Of a stretch of DNA of 19,703 nt, positions 1-7,452 are shown piece by piece. Within the stretch, counting starts at the first letter, position 1. Every line of letters starts with the position of its first letter. Below the pieces are notes generated by a model. The model did not search any database. It was not told where the DNA came from and saw nothing but the letters and a program-made list of their open reading frames with translations. The position numbers and the translations under genes are program-made. The DNA comes from DATLYH01 sp035575035 (lineage in GTDB: Bacteria > Planctomycetota > Planctomycetia > Gemmatales > Gemmataceae), in contig DATLYH010000001.1 in assembly GCA_035575035.1 (NCBI GenBank), positions 1-19,703 of the forward strand. Direction: 5' to 3'.

Positions 1-43
1 CAAGTTCCAGCAGCTCCTCATAGCTCGGTTGACGTCCGGTCAT
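1..43 (-). CDS. 5' end of a gene leaving the left edge, possibly a transposase
   Basis: On the minus strand an ATG at 43-41 opens a frame that runs without a stop to the window edge and reads MTGRQPSYEELLEL (14 residues). From memory, the 'PSYEELL' opening resembles the N-terminus of IS66-type transposases in planctomycetes, which precedes a coiled coil. Fourteen residues cannot prove this. No good Shine-Dalgarno lies directly upstream, and I did not recognise an IS66 terminal repeat in the following 60 bases. It may be a mobile-element gene, an unrelated gene or a chance frame. Confidence 0.3.
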   Translation of the reverse strand, partial: MTGRQPSYEELLEL

Positions 44-99
44 TCGGAATAGAATAGCAAACTGGTGGCTCCTGGACAGGGAACCCGCTAATCAAGTAC

Positions 100-154
100 C
101 CCTGTTGTAGCCCGGCGTCTCCCTGTTGTGTAGCCGGTCTCCTGACCGGGCTAC
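100..154. repeat. Imperfect tandem repeat ending in a hairpin
   Basis: Two related copies lie side by side (100-120 and 121-144), both built on CCCTGTTG..TAGCC..GG..GTCTCC. The second copy forms a hairpin: GTAGCCGGTC at 130-139, loop TCCT, and GACCGGGCTAC at 144-154, with one bulged base. GTAGCCCGGTC..GACCGGGCTAC hairpins are of a kind common between genes in planctomycete genomes (recollection, not searched). No coding frame here is convincing. Confidence 0.6.
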
Positions 155-206
155 GGACCCAGGACGCGGTTATAGGTGACTTCGGTGACTTCTGTCAGAG
201 CAGAGT

Positions 207-282
207 GTCAGCGACGGGTGACATTGATACGAGCCCGGAGCGTCAGCGACGGGTGGCGCTCCCCATCGCTGGCGCTGCGGGC
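207..282. repeat. Palindromic repeat of ERQRRV/ARSVSDG type, terminator-like
   Basis: The 14-mer GTCAGCGACGGGTG occurs twice, at 207-220 and 242-255. The second copy is part of a long imperfect inverted repeat: 233-253 pairs with 262-282 at about 18 of 21 positions around an 8-base loop. Translated, the element gives SPERQRRVA in one frame and RARSVSDGW in another. I recognise these strings as false peptides from a dispersed planctomycete repeat. It lies just past the stop of the TPR gene ending at 314, so it could act as that gene's terminator, although there is no T-tract. Confidence 0.65.
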
Positions 283-313
283 CTTGTACTTCCCGCTATC
301 CCGGACTCGCGGC

Positions 314-3300
314 TTAGCGCAGCTGCTCCAGCATCTTCCGGAACGCTACGCGCTCGACGGGGTGGAGCTGTTCGGGCTTTAGCCCGCTGGCGTGGGCCTT
401 GCGGAAGGCTGCGGCGGCTGCCTCGGCGTTGTTCGCCAGCAGGTGGGCGCGAGCCAGATGGAAATAGCGCGGCCCGCTCGGACTCTCGGCGTTGGAGCGC
501 TCCAGGTCGGCGATGGCTAGGTCGCTCCGGTTCAGCGCCAGGTGGACCGTTGCCCGCGTGTCCAGCAGCTCCGCCCGCGGCCCGACCAGTGTGACGGCCC
601 GGTTGATCAGCGTCAGCGCCTCGGCGGCGCCGCCAGGCTTCTGCGCCAGCAGCCAGGCCAGGTTGTTCAGCGCTACCACGTTCCCTGCATCCTTCGCCAG
701 CACCTGGCGGTAGAGTGCCTCAGCGTCGCTGTAGCGCTCCTGCAAGTCGCACACGTCCGCCAGGTGGAGCAGCAGCACAACCCGGTCCGGGTGCTTCGCG
801 ATGGCCGCGCGTAGCATGCGCTCCACCCGGGCCGTGTGCTCGGCGCTCGCCCGGGCCGCGCGCAGGGCCGCCACACTGGCGCCGCCCACCGCCTCCGGCG
901 GGCAGTTTGCCCATGCCCGTTCGCAGAGATCCAATGCCTCGGCCAGGCGGTCGTGGCGGGCCAGGCAGCCGGCCAGCAACAGGATGCCCTCCGGTGGAGC
1001 GCCGGGCTGCTCCGCGTATTGTTGCAGGAGGCGCACCGCCTCGGCCGGCCGACCGGTCGCTTCCAGCAGCTGGGCGCGCAACTCCACCGAGCCAAACTGG
1101 CCGGGCCCTACCTGTCGGGTCTTTTCCGCCTGCTCCAGCCGGCCGATGCAGCGGCTGGCCTCGTCGGTTTCGTTGTGGCGCAGGAAGCTCCGGGCCGCGT
1201 GGGCCAGGCTGAGCGGGTCAACGGCCGGCCCCGCGATCAAGCTGCGGAACTGTTCGCGCGCCTTAGGCCAGGCGCCTTCCGCCTCGTAAAGCTGGGCGAG
1301 CAGGAACTGATCGTCGGGCGTCAGGACGCGGCGCTGTCCCAGGTCTTCCAAAAAGCCGATGGCCTGCCGTCGCAGCGGCCGGCGGTTGGCCGTCACCAGC
1401 ACTCGCGCTCGCACCCGCTGCTCCTCGGCCGCCTCCGCTTCGGCCGGCTTCCTCTCCTCGATCAGTTTCGTCTCATCCTCCAGGCGCAGGCCGACCAGTG
1501 CCAGCGCCTCGGGGAAGCGGCGATAGTCGCCGAGGTTGGCCAGCGCCTGGGCCAGCGTCCGTCGCGCCCAGGCCACGTCACTGTCGGATGCCTGGACCTT
1601 GCGCTCCACAATCGAGCGTAAGAGCGGCTCGGCCTCTGCCAACCGGCCCGCACGGAGATAAAAACCGGCGGCACTCCGCAAGACCGTGATGTCCTTTGGT
1701 CGGGCTGCCAGGGCTTCCTGATAGTGCTTCTGCGCCAGGTCAGCCCGGCCCAACGCCTCGTCGCACTGGGCCAGCGCCAACGGTGCCTGATCGGCCGGCA
1801 GTTTCGTCCGCGCCTGCGCGATGGCCGCCTCTGCCTCTTTTACCTGATTGGTAAAAGCCAGGTAGCGCACCAGGGCCACCCAGGTTTCAGGCACATCGCC
1901 GCCCAATTCGGTCGCGCGGCGCAGGTTCTGCTCGGCCTCGTCGGAGGCCTGGCCGCGGGCTGCCAGGACCTGGCCCAGCCACAGGTAATCGCGGTAGTCA
2001 CGGGACTCGGCCGACACCGCCTGGGTGGCCAGGCGCACGGCCCGCACCGGATCATGATTTTGCAGGGAGATGTCAGCCGCCAGCCGCTGCAACTCCGGCG
2101 TCAGCACCGCTTGCTTCTCCAGGCGGCGGATTTCCTGTTCGGCCTCCGGGAAGAGTTTGCGACGGTACAGCAGATGGACCAACTCCCGGGTCGCTTGCGG
2201 GTTGTCCTCGCCCAACTCGATGGCCCGGCGATAGTGGGCAATCGCCTGCTCCAGGTTGCCCTTCAGGTCCTCGACGGCGGCACGGGCCAGGACCACTGCC
2301 GCCCAGGAAGGCCGGCGAGCGGCCGCCGCTTCCAGGTGAGCGCGGGCCTCGTCGAGCACTTCCCTCTTGCCTTGCCGGGCCAGGCGGATCAGCCGCAGCG
2401 CCTCGCCATAGTGCCACAGCGGGCCCGGTCCCTCCTCGATCCGCCGGATCGTATCAAGGACGTTGCGCAGGGTCTCCTCTTCCCCCGCCTGCAAGGCCAG
2501 GTCGAACCAGAGCTGCTGCATGCGCAGGTCGTTGGCGTGGCGTGGCTGGCTCGCCACTCGGGCCCAGAGCCGTTCGGCCTCCTTGAAATCGCCCAGCCGG
2601 CAGCGCGCCTCGGCCAGCCCTAACAGCAGCCGGGCCTGATCGGCATCCTCGAATTGCTCTAGTTTCTCCGCCAGGCGGGCCAGCGCCGGCCGGGCTTCCT
2701 CGTCGTCGCGGCGGGCGGACCAGTGCCGCGCCCAGGCCAGGCGCAGGTCCACCGTGTCGCCGACGTGCGTCTGGGCCTCGGTCAACAGGCGGCGGGCCTC
2801 CTCAGGTTGTCCCTGGCGTTCGGCCAGCGCCGCCAGGGCGGCCCACCACTCGACCTTCTTCGGCTGGCGGTCGCGGGCCTCCTCCAGCCGCTTGCGGGCC
2901 AGGTCGGGCCGGCCCTTCAGCCGCAGCACCTCGCTGCGGAGCAGCACCACCTCGGCGTCCTCCGGAGCCTTCTCTTCCGCTTGGGTCAACGCCTTCTCGA
3001 CCTCATCCCAATTGGGCTGCTCGCGCCGCAGGTTGCGGAGCAGTTGCAATCGGGCGGCCTGCGTCCAGGCGCCGGCCGGTGCATCGGGCAGCGCCGTCAG
3101 CTTGCGGTATTCCTCCAGCGCCTCGTCGAGTCGGCCCACGGTAAGGAGTGCGGCGGCCAGGGCCTGGCGGGCAGACGCCGAACCCGGCTCACGTGCCGCC
3201 AGGCGCTGGTAGACGGCCAGGCGCCGGCCGGCCGGCTCGTCTAGCCGCTCGTAGCACTGCCCCAGGAGTAGGTCGGCCTGCCGGCCCAACTCGGCCTCGG

Positions 3301-4486
3301 TCTGCAGCAGCGGACCGGCGCGCTCCAGAATCCGCGCTGCCTCGGCCCATCGGCCTTTCTTGAACAGCACGCGGGCTGTCAAGAAGTCGGCACCGGCCGG
3401 GGCGAACCGGGCCTTGCGCAACTGGGCGATGATTCCTTCCGCCTCGGGCAGCTCTCCCTCATCGACCAGCAAGTTGGCCAGCGTCCAGAGGAGATCGTTC
3501 TGGGCCTGGCCCGGGGCGACGGCCTTGATCCCCTGGCGGAGACCGGCGATGGCTTCCTTGCGCCGGTGGGCCTGCACCTCCAGGCGGGCCAGGGCCTGAT
3601 AGAGGGAGCCATCGGCCGGATGCAGCTCCAGCCCGCGGCGCAGATGGCCTCGGGCCTCGTCGAGATTGCCCTTTCCCTGGGCCGCCTCCGCAGCTGCTCG
3701 GAGCACGTCGGCCTCATCGGGGGCCAGTTCCAGAGCGCGGGCTACATCCGGGGCGGCCTCCTCCATCGGGACGGTCTGACACTCCTGCCGGTAGCGCCAA
3801 CGTGCCAAGTACGCCCGGAACGACTGCGGATTCCGGGCCACCAGGTCGTCCATTACCTGGTCAGCCTCACGCGCGGCCGGCCCGTTCTTGTCCGGGTCGA
3901 GCCGGCGGCGGAGCAGGTAGGCCAGGCGCACGTAACCGTCAGTCTGCTGCGGCGCCCACTGTATCGCCTTGCGATACCAGGCGGCGGCCTGGTCGAGGTC
4001 CTTCTCGCGCTCGTCGTTGCGGGCCTCGTGCCACTGGCCGAGCAGCCGGGCCACTTCGCCGTCCTCAGGGAACTGCTTGGCGAGGGCGTCCAGGTGTTCC
4101 CGGGCCTGCTTCAGCCGGCCGAGCTGCAAGGCCACCTGCGCCAGCAGCCGGCGGCTGTCATGGCGGTCCGGCTCGCGGAGAAGTACTTGTTCCAGGACGA
4201 ACAGGGCTCGCTCCCGGGCGCGGACGGAAACGGCCACCTCAGGGCTGGCCAAGATGCGGCCTAGCTCGGCTCGGACCGCGTTGTCCTCAGGGACAAACTC
4301 CAGGTAGCGGGCCAGGTATTTCACCTGCTGCTCGGGTCGTCCCTGCTGTTCGGCCCGCTCAGCTTGCCGGAGCAAGGCCCGAGCGATCCGGCCGGACTGG
4401 CCGCGGTGCAACAGGAAGACGCTCCCGGACAGCAGGATGGTGGCGCCGATCAGGCCGAGGAGAAACTTGACGTTGAGCTGTCTCAT
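314..4486 (-). CDS. Membrane-anchored giant TPR protein (1390 aa)
   Basis: A hydrophobic segment at residues 8-27 (FLLGLIGATILLSGSVFLLH) follows a short basic N-terminus; nearly all the rest is tandem TPR-like helix pairs of about 34 residues, rich in A/L/E/R, up to a final NNLAWLLA-type repeat block and the C-terminus MLEQLR. It should be a membrane-tethered scaffold that binds other proteins; no enzyme motif is visible. I chose the ATG at 4486 rather than the longer frame from 4588, because the extra 34 codons run through a perfect hairpin and place proline-rich sequence before the membrane segment. No clear Shine-Dalgarno precedes 4486. Its neighbour upstream is a PEP-CTERM protein. TPR proteins such as PrsT belong to PEP-CTERM/exosortase loci in proteobacteria, but orthology is not shown. 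Confidence 0.85.
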   Translation of the reverse strand: MRQLNVKFLLGLIGATILLSGSVFLLHRGQSGRIARALLRQAERAEQQGRPEQQVKYLARYLEFVPEDNAVRAELGRILASPEVAVSVRARERALFVLEQVLLREPDRHDSRRLLAQVALQLGRLKQAREHLDALAKQFPEDGEVARLLGQWHEARNDEREKDLDQAAAWYRKAIQWAPQQTDGYVRLAYLLRRRLDPDKNGPAAREADQVMDDLVARNPQSFRAYLARWRYRQECQTVPMEEAAPDVARALELAPDEADVLRAAAEAAQGKGNLDEARGHLRRGLELHPADGSLYQALARLEVQAHRRKEAIAGLRQGIKAVAPGQAQNDLLWTLANLLVDEGELPEAEGIIAQLRKARFAPAGADFLTARVLFKKGRWAEAARILERAGPLLQTEAELGRQADLLLGQCYERLDEPAGRRLAVYQRLAAREPGSASARQALAAALLTVGRLDEALEEYRKLTALPDAPAGAWTQAARLQLLRNLRREQPNWDEVEKALTQAEEKAPEDAEVVLLRSEVLRLKGRPDLARKRLEEARDRQPKKVEWWAALAALAERQGQPEEARRLLTEAQTHVGDTVDLRLAWARHWSARRDDEEARPALARLAEKLEQFEDADQARLLLGLAEARCRLGDFKEAERLWARVASQPRHANDLRMQQLWFDLALQAGEEETLRNVLDTIRRIEEGPGPLWHYGEALRLIRLARQGKREVLDEARAHLEAAAARRPSWAAVVLARAAVEDLKGNLEQAIAHYRRAIELGEDNPQATRELVHLLYRRKLFPEAEQEIRRLEKQAVLTPELQRLAADISLQNHDPVRAVRLATQAVSAESRDYRDYLWLGQVLAARGQASDEAEQNLRRATELGGDVPETWVALVRYLAFTNQVKEAEAAIAQARTKLPADQAPLALAQCDEALGRADLAQKHYQEALAARPKDITVLRSAAGFYLRAGRLAEAEPLLRSIVERKVQASDSDVAWARRTLAQALANLGDYRRFPEALALVGLRLEDETKLIEERKPAEAEAAEEQRVRARVLVTANRRPLRRQAIGFLEDLGQRRVLTPDDQFLLAQLYEAEGAWPKAREQFRSLIAGPAVDPLSLAHAARSFLRHNETDEASRCIGRLEQAEKTRQVGPGQFGSVELRAQLLEATGRPAEAVRLLQQYAEQPGAPPEGILLLAGCLARHDRLAEALDLCERAWANCPPEAVGGASVAALRAARASAEHTARVERMLRAAIAKHPDRVVLLLHLADVCDLQERYSDAEALYRQVLAKDAGNVVALNNLAWLLAQKPGGAAEALTLINRAVTLVGPRAELLDTRATVHLALNRSDLAIADLERSNAESPSGPRYFHLARAHLLANNAEAAAAAFRKAHASGLKPEQLHPVERVAFRKMLEQLR

Positions 4487-4570
4487 GTGCGGTCGTTCTA
4501 CCGGTTGTGGGGAGTGGGAAGAGAGCGAAGAGAGAGCGGGCGATCCGGCGACGATCGCCGCCGGCGAAAG

Positions 4571-4610
4571 GCCGGGCGCCGGCGCCACTGGTCCGGCGCC
4601 GGCGCCCGGC
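4571..4610 (-). terminator. Perfect 16-bp hairpin after the PEP-CTERM gene
   Basis: GCCGGGCGCCGGCGCC (4571-4586) and GGCGCCGGCGCCCGGC (4595-4610) are exact reverse complements around an 8-base loop. The hairpin sits between the stop of the PEP-CTERM gene (4655) and the start of the TPR gene (4486). The minus-strand continuation CTTTCGCC is only weakly T-rich, so this is a strong structure but not a textbook intrinsic terminator. It could also attenuate the TPR gene or protect the upstream mRNA. Confidence 0.6.
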
Positions 4611-4654
4611 GCGTCGGGTCATGAACGAGGGTCGAAAAGGGGCATGCTCCGTGA

Positions 4655-5326
4655 TTAGGCGACGGTGGGGACAGGCCGGCGGGCTTTCCAGCGTCGCCAG
4701 CCGACCGCCCCGAACAGTGACAGACCCAGGCCGGAGAGCACCACCGTCGAGGGCTCCGGGGTGTCATTCGGAGGAGGCGGCTCTCCGCCGCCGGAATCCT
4801 GAGCCGGCCGCACTTCGACGTGGGCGCTAAGGCTGCCGGCGTTATTGATGCCCGGAGGGCCAGGCGGCGAGTAGGCGTCCATGGTGACGATGTACTCGTT
4901 GCCGCCCAGGGTCAGCGATTGGGTCAACGGGCTGGTGATGGTGGTGCTGATGTCGGCACTGGACGACGACAGGGTGCCGTTAAAAACACCGCTGAACGAC
5001 AGCGTGCCCGTCTCGCCGGAGGCGTCATCGGTCAGCCGCAGCGTCAGGGTGTAGGCCGCATCGAGGAAGTTGTTGGGCGTGGCCCGTGGTGCGGTGCTGG
5101 AGGTGCGGATGTTGGTAGCCACGATGTCCGACGAGTTGGTGGCGCGGCCAAGCGGCTCGTCCGTCAGTGAGATCCTACTGGTCCCGAAGGCGTCCGCACT
5201 AACGACGTCAGCGGGGACCCGCGACCAGTTGTAGCTCCAGTGGACGAAGGCAGCCCGGGCATCGGTCCAGGCCAACAGGAGCGAGGCGAGAGAGGCAGTG
5301 AAGAGGGGTACGGATGGGAACTTCAT
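4655..5326 (-). CDS. PEP-CTERM surface protein (223 aa)
   Basis: Secreted protein of unknown specific role with a C-terminal sorting tail. A signal peptide covers residues 1-25 (MKFPS start, hydrophobic core, cleavage after ARA). A Ser/Thr/Asn-rich, beta-type middle follows, then a Pro-Gly-rich linker. The tail is canonical: Pro-Glu-Pro-Ser at 190-193, hydrophobic stretch 195-209 (VVLSGLGLSLFGAVG) and basic end RRWKARR. In known systems such tails are recognised by exosortase; no exosortase is present in this window. The ATG at 5326 is preferred over upstream in-frame codons because it begins the signal peptide and has GAAAGGA about nine bases before it. Confidence 0.85.
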   Translation of the reverse strand: MKFPSVPLFTASLASLLLAWTDARAAFVHWSYNWSRVPADVVSADAFGTSRISLTDEPLGRATNSSDIVATNIRTSSTAPRATPNNFLDAAYTLTLRLTDDASGETGTLSFSGVFNGTLSSSSADISTTITSPLTQSLTLGGNEYIVTMDAYSPPGPPGINNAGSLSAHVEVRPAQDSGGGEPPPPNDTPEPSTVVLSGLGLSLFGAVGWRRWKARRPVPTVA

Positions 5327-5694
5327 ACGCGTGGGTCCTTTCGTATCCATTACGGTCCACGGTAATGACAGCCGAACAACTCTCAATCCCTTACCGAGTG
5401 GGGGCTCGGGCTGCCGGCGGCAAGCCGGAGAATTGCCAGGCCTCCTTTCTGAGCGAGTGGCGAACCAAAGCGACTGACTTTCCTCAAAGTCGGGCCCATG
5501 CTAAAGAGATTGGCCGGGGGTGTCAATGGTGATGCGGTCCACCACCACCCCGGTCCAAACACGCTCCCACTCTTGCCCGATTCTAGGTCCCCAGTCAAGC
5601 CCGACTTCCTCGTCTGAGTACCCCGTTCGATTTAGGGGGCGATGGGGTAAGCGTCTCGCCTGCGGAAGCAAGGTTCTTGGGCAGGGATTAACCC
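5327..5694. other. Leader region without a supported gene
   Basis: These 368 bases lie upstream of the PEP-CTERM gene. Short frames on both strands look unlike genes. Visible structure: a small hairpin GACTTT-CCTC-AAAGTC at 5476-5491, and a possible larger one in which GGGGTG (5517-5522) pairs with CACCCC (5546-5551). On the minus strand, 5438-5424 reads TGGCAATTCTCCGGC, which has the GG-N10-GC spacing of a sigma-54 promoter but a poor -12 element. The region presumably holds the PEP-CTERM promoter, but I cannot assign it. Confidence 0.4.
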
Positions 5695-5913
5695 ATGCCG
5701 CTGTTGGCGGTTGAACACCGAGGTGAGGTCGAATGCTTGGACCTGGAACAGGACCGTGCCTTCGTCACCCAGAGGCGGCAGCTCGCCCAGATTGCTCCGG
5801 CCAACACGGTCTCCGCTGTCTGCGCCATTCTCCAGAAAGGCCGCACTTGGGCCGATGTGATCCAGGGCGTCTTACACGGTCGGTCCGCCGCCTCATTCGT
5901 CATGGGTGCGTAG
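5695..5913 (+). CDS. Possible small hypothetical protein (72 aa)
   Basis: I do not recognise this ORF. It starts at an ATG eight bases after AGGG and a few bases after an in-frame stop, and encodes MPLLAVEHRGEVECLDLE.. to ..GRSAASFVMGA. Third codon positions are mostly G or C and the amino acid mix looks protein-like, including an amphipathic stretch from about residue 30 to 60. There is no signal peptide, membrane segment or metal motif. It lies 93 bases before the histidine kinase gene on the same strand. An overlapping antisense frame runs into the kinase gene and looks less natural. It may be a genuine small protein, a gene remnant or chance. Confidence 0.4.
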   Translation: MPLLAVEHRGEVECLDLEQDRAFVTQRRQLAQIAPANTVSAVCAILQKGRTWADVIQGVLHGRSAASFVMGA

Positions 5914-5964
5914 TCCGCTGTCCTTGGATCGCATAGGATTAGAAATGGGGATACTCTACCTGTC

Positions 5965-6019
5965 GTCCTCCTCGGAGGACGGTTACGGACGAATGCCGAA
6001 TGACCAATGCCGAATGACC
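5965..6019 (+). repeat. Dyad plus 14-bp tandem repeat at the kinase gene start
   Basis: GTCCTCC (5965-5971) and GGAGGAC (5974-5980) form a perfect dyad that includes a Shine-Dalgarno-like GGAGG. Just downstream, AATGCCGAATGACC occurs twice head to tail without a mismatch (5992-6005 and 6006-6019). Repeats of this AATGCCGAATGACC type are found between planctomycete genes (recollection). The second copy contains the first ATG of the kinase ORF, which makes that start uncertain. Confidence 0.6.
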
Positions 6020-7392
6020 CCATGGGCCTCTTACCTCCCTCGGCTGCCCCGCCGCGGTGGGAGCTAGCCGCCGAGCACATCGCGGTGCGGATTCGCTGGT
6101 TCGGCCTGCTGGTCGGCTACTTGCTCGTCAACTTTGAGCCGGCGGCCGACGAGCGCCGGGCAGTCCTCAACGCCATCCTGACCTTGGGGGCTGCCTACAC
6201 CCTTGCCGACACCTACTACAGCCTGCGCGGCCGGGTCCTGCTAGATCGCTATCCACTGTCGATCAGCCTGTTGGAGGCCCTGTTCATTGGCTTGCTCTGC
6301 TACCACCACGACGGCCTGGAGAGCCCCTTCCGCTATTACTACTTCCTATCGCTGATCTGCTGCGCTCTCCGTTACTCCTCCTGGGTCACCTATGCGACCT
6401 GCGGCTTGCACTGCGCCAGCTATCTGCTGCTCTACTTGGCCCTGCCGCTCGAACAGCGTCGGCCGCTGACGCTGGTGCTGACGCTGGTGGTGCTCGGTTG
6501 GGTGACCTGGGCCAGCAACGCGATGGGCCTGGTGCTCAAGCGGGTGGGGGACTACCTCGGCCGGCTGAACGCAGCATTGCGGGAGCACCAAGCCGAGCTG
6601 GAAGCACGGATCGAGGAGCGGACACGTCAGTTGCATGAGGCCCAGGCCCACCTACTCCATCAGGAGAAGATGGCCGCCTTCGGCCTGTTGGCCGCCGGTA
6701 TCGCCCACGAGGTCGGCAACCCGCTGACGGCGATCAGCACGCTCGTACAGATGCTCCAGCGCCGCGATTGCGACCCCTACACCCGCGGGAAGCTGGACCT
6801 GATCCAGGGTCAGCTACAGCGCATCCAGAAAACCCTGCGCGAGCTGGTCGCCTTCAGCCGACCGGCCAGCAGCGAGCGCGGCCGGGTTGCCCTGGCCGAC
6901 ATCCTCGGCGAAGCGCTGAGCATTGCGAAGTATGCCAAGGGGACCAAGGAACGCCGCATCGAGTTGCACGCGCCGGCCGACCTGCCGCCGGTGGACGGCG
7001 TGCGCGACCAGTTGGTGCAAGTTTTCCTCAATCTGGTACTCAACGCCATCGAGGCGACTAGTAAGGGAGGACGGATCGAGGTCCGCGCCCGGCGGCACGG
7101 GGACGGGTTGGAGGTCACGGTGCGCGACGATGGCCCGGGCATCGCCCCTGAGCACACCGGCCTGCTGTTCCGGCCGTACTTCACCACCAAGAAGCACGGC
7201 ACCGGGCTAGGGCTGTTTGTGACGCGCAAGCTGGTAGCCGACCACGGCGGCACCCTCGACTTCGAGTCTCGTCCCGGCGCGGGGACGGTGTTCCGGGTGT
7301 GGCTGCCGGCGGCGGGCGATGAATTGCAAATTGCCAATTGCAAATTGAACGCCAGCCGGGCCGGGTCCTGGGAGCGCCTCCTCAAGGAGTGA
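6007..7392 (+). CDS. Membrane sensor histidine kinase, NtrB-like
   Basis: Autophosphorylating sensor kinase that should phosphorylate the response regulator encoded 60 bases downstream. The N-terminus (about 29-178) has roughly six hydrophobic segments and no large extracytoplasmic loop, so it may sense a membrane or intramembrane signal. A coiled coil (about 183-218) leads to the H-box GIAHEVGNPLTAI with phospho-acceptor His234. The ATPase domain has the N-box with Asn342/Asn346, G1 box DDGPGI (374-379), F-box FRPYFTT and G2 box GTGLGL (398-403). All catalytic motifs are intact. The ATG at 6007 lies inside a tandem repeat; ATG 6022 (residue 6) is an equally good start. The last ~25 residues after the ATPase domain are encoded by an AT-rich repeat and are probably not part of the family fold. 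Confidence 0.93.
   Translation: MPNDPMGLLPPSAAPPRWELAAEHIAVRIRWFGLLVGYLLVNFEPAADERRAVLNAILTLGAAYTLADTYYSLRGRVLLDRYPLSISLLEALFIGLLCYHHDGLESPFRYYYFLSLICCALRYSSWVTYATCGLHCASYLLLYLALPLEQRRPLTLVLTLVVLGWVTWASNAMGLVLKRVGDYLGRLNAALREHQAELEARIEERTRQLHEAQAHLLHQEKMAAFGLLAAGIAHEVGNPLTAISTLVQMLQRRDCDPYTRGKLDLIQGQLQRIQKTLRELVAFSRPASSERGRVALADILGEALSIAKYAKGTKERRIELHAPADLPPVDGVRDQLVQVFLNLVLNAIEATSKGGRIEVRARRHGDGLEVTVRDDGPGIAPEHTGLLFRPYFTTKKHGTGLGLFVTRKLVADHGGTLDFESRPGAGTVFRVWLPAAGDELQIANCKLNASRAGSWERLLKE
7322..7347 (+). repeat. 12-bp direct repeat inside the kinase 3' end
   Basis: AATTGCAAATTG occurs at 7322-7333 and 7336-7347, separated by CC. This AT-rich patch in a GC-rich gene resembles intergenic repeats and encodes ELQIANCKLN after the ATPase fold has ended. 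A second repeat, GGCCGGGTCCTG, occurs at 7359-7370 inside the gene and at 7437-7448 after it. The present stop codon (7390-7392) therefore probably lies in sequence that was once noncoding. Confidence 0.6.
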
Positions 7393-7452
7393 TGGTCGTT
7401 TCTTCAACTGCTAATTGGCCTTTTGCAGTAATTTGAGGCCGGGTCCTGTGAC

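Noticed and set aside
836..1621. Long plus-strand frames opposite the giant TPR gene (also 1724-2623 and 3566-4264)
   Set aside because: Typical shadow frames of a GC-rich repetitive gene; no start signals or domains.
4487..4588. Longer N-terminus for the giant TPR protein (start at 4588)
   Set aside because: The extra codons pass through a perfect hairpin and encode a Pro/Ser-rich stretch before the membrane anchor; ATG 4486 gives a normal anchor at residues 8-27.
5688..6080. 130-aa minus-strand frame opposite the 72-aa ORF and the kinase start
   Set aside because: It crosses the tandem repeat and the 5' end of a certain gene and has no recognisable protein character.
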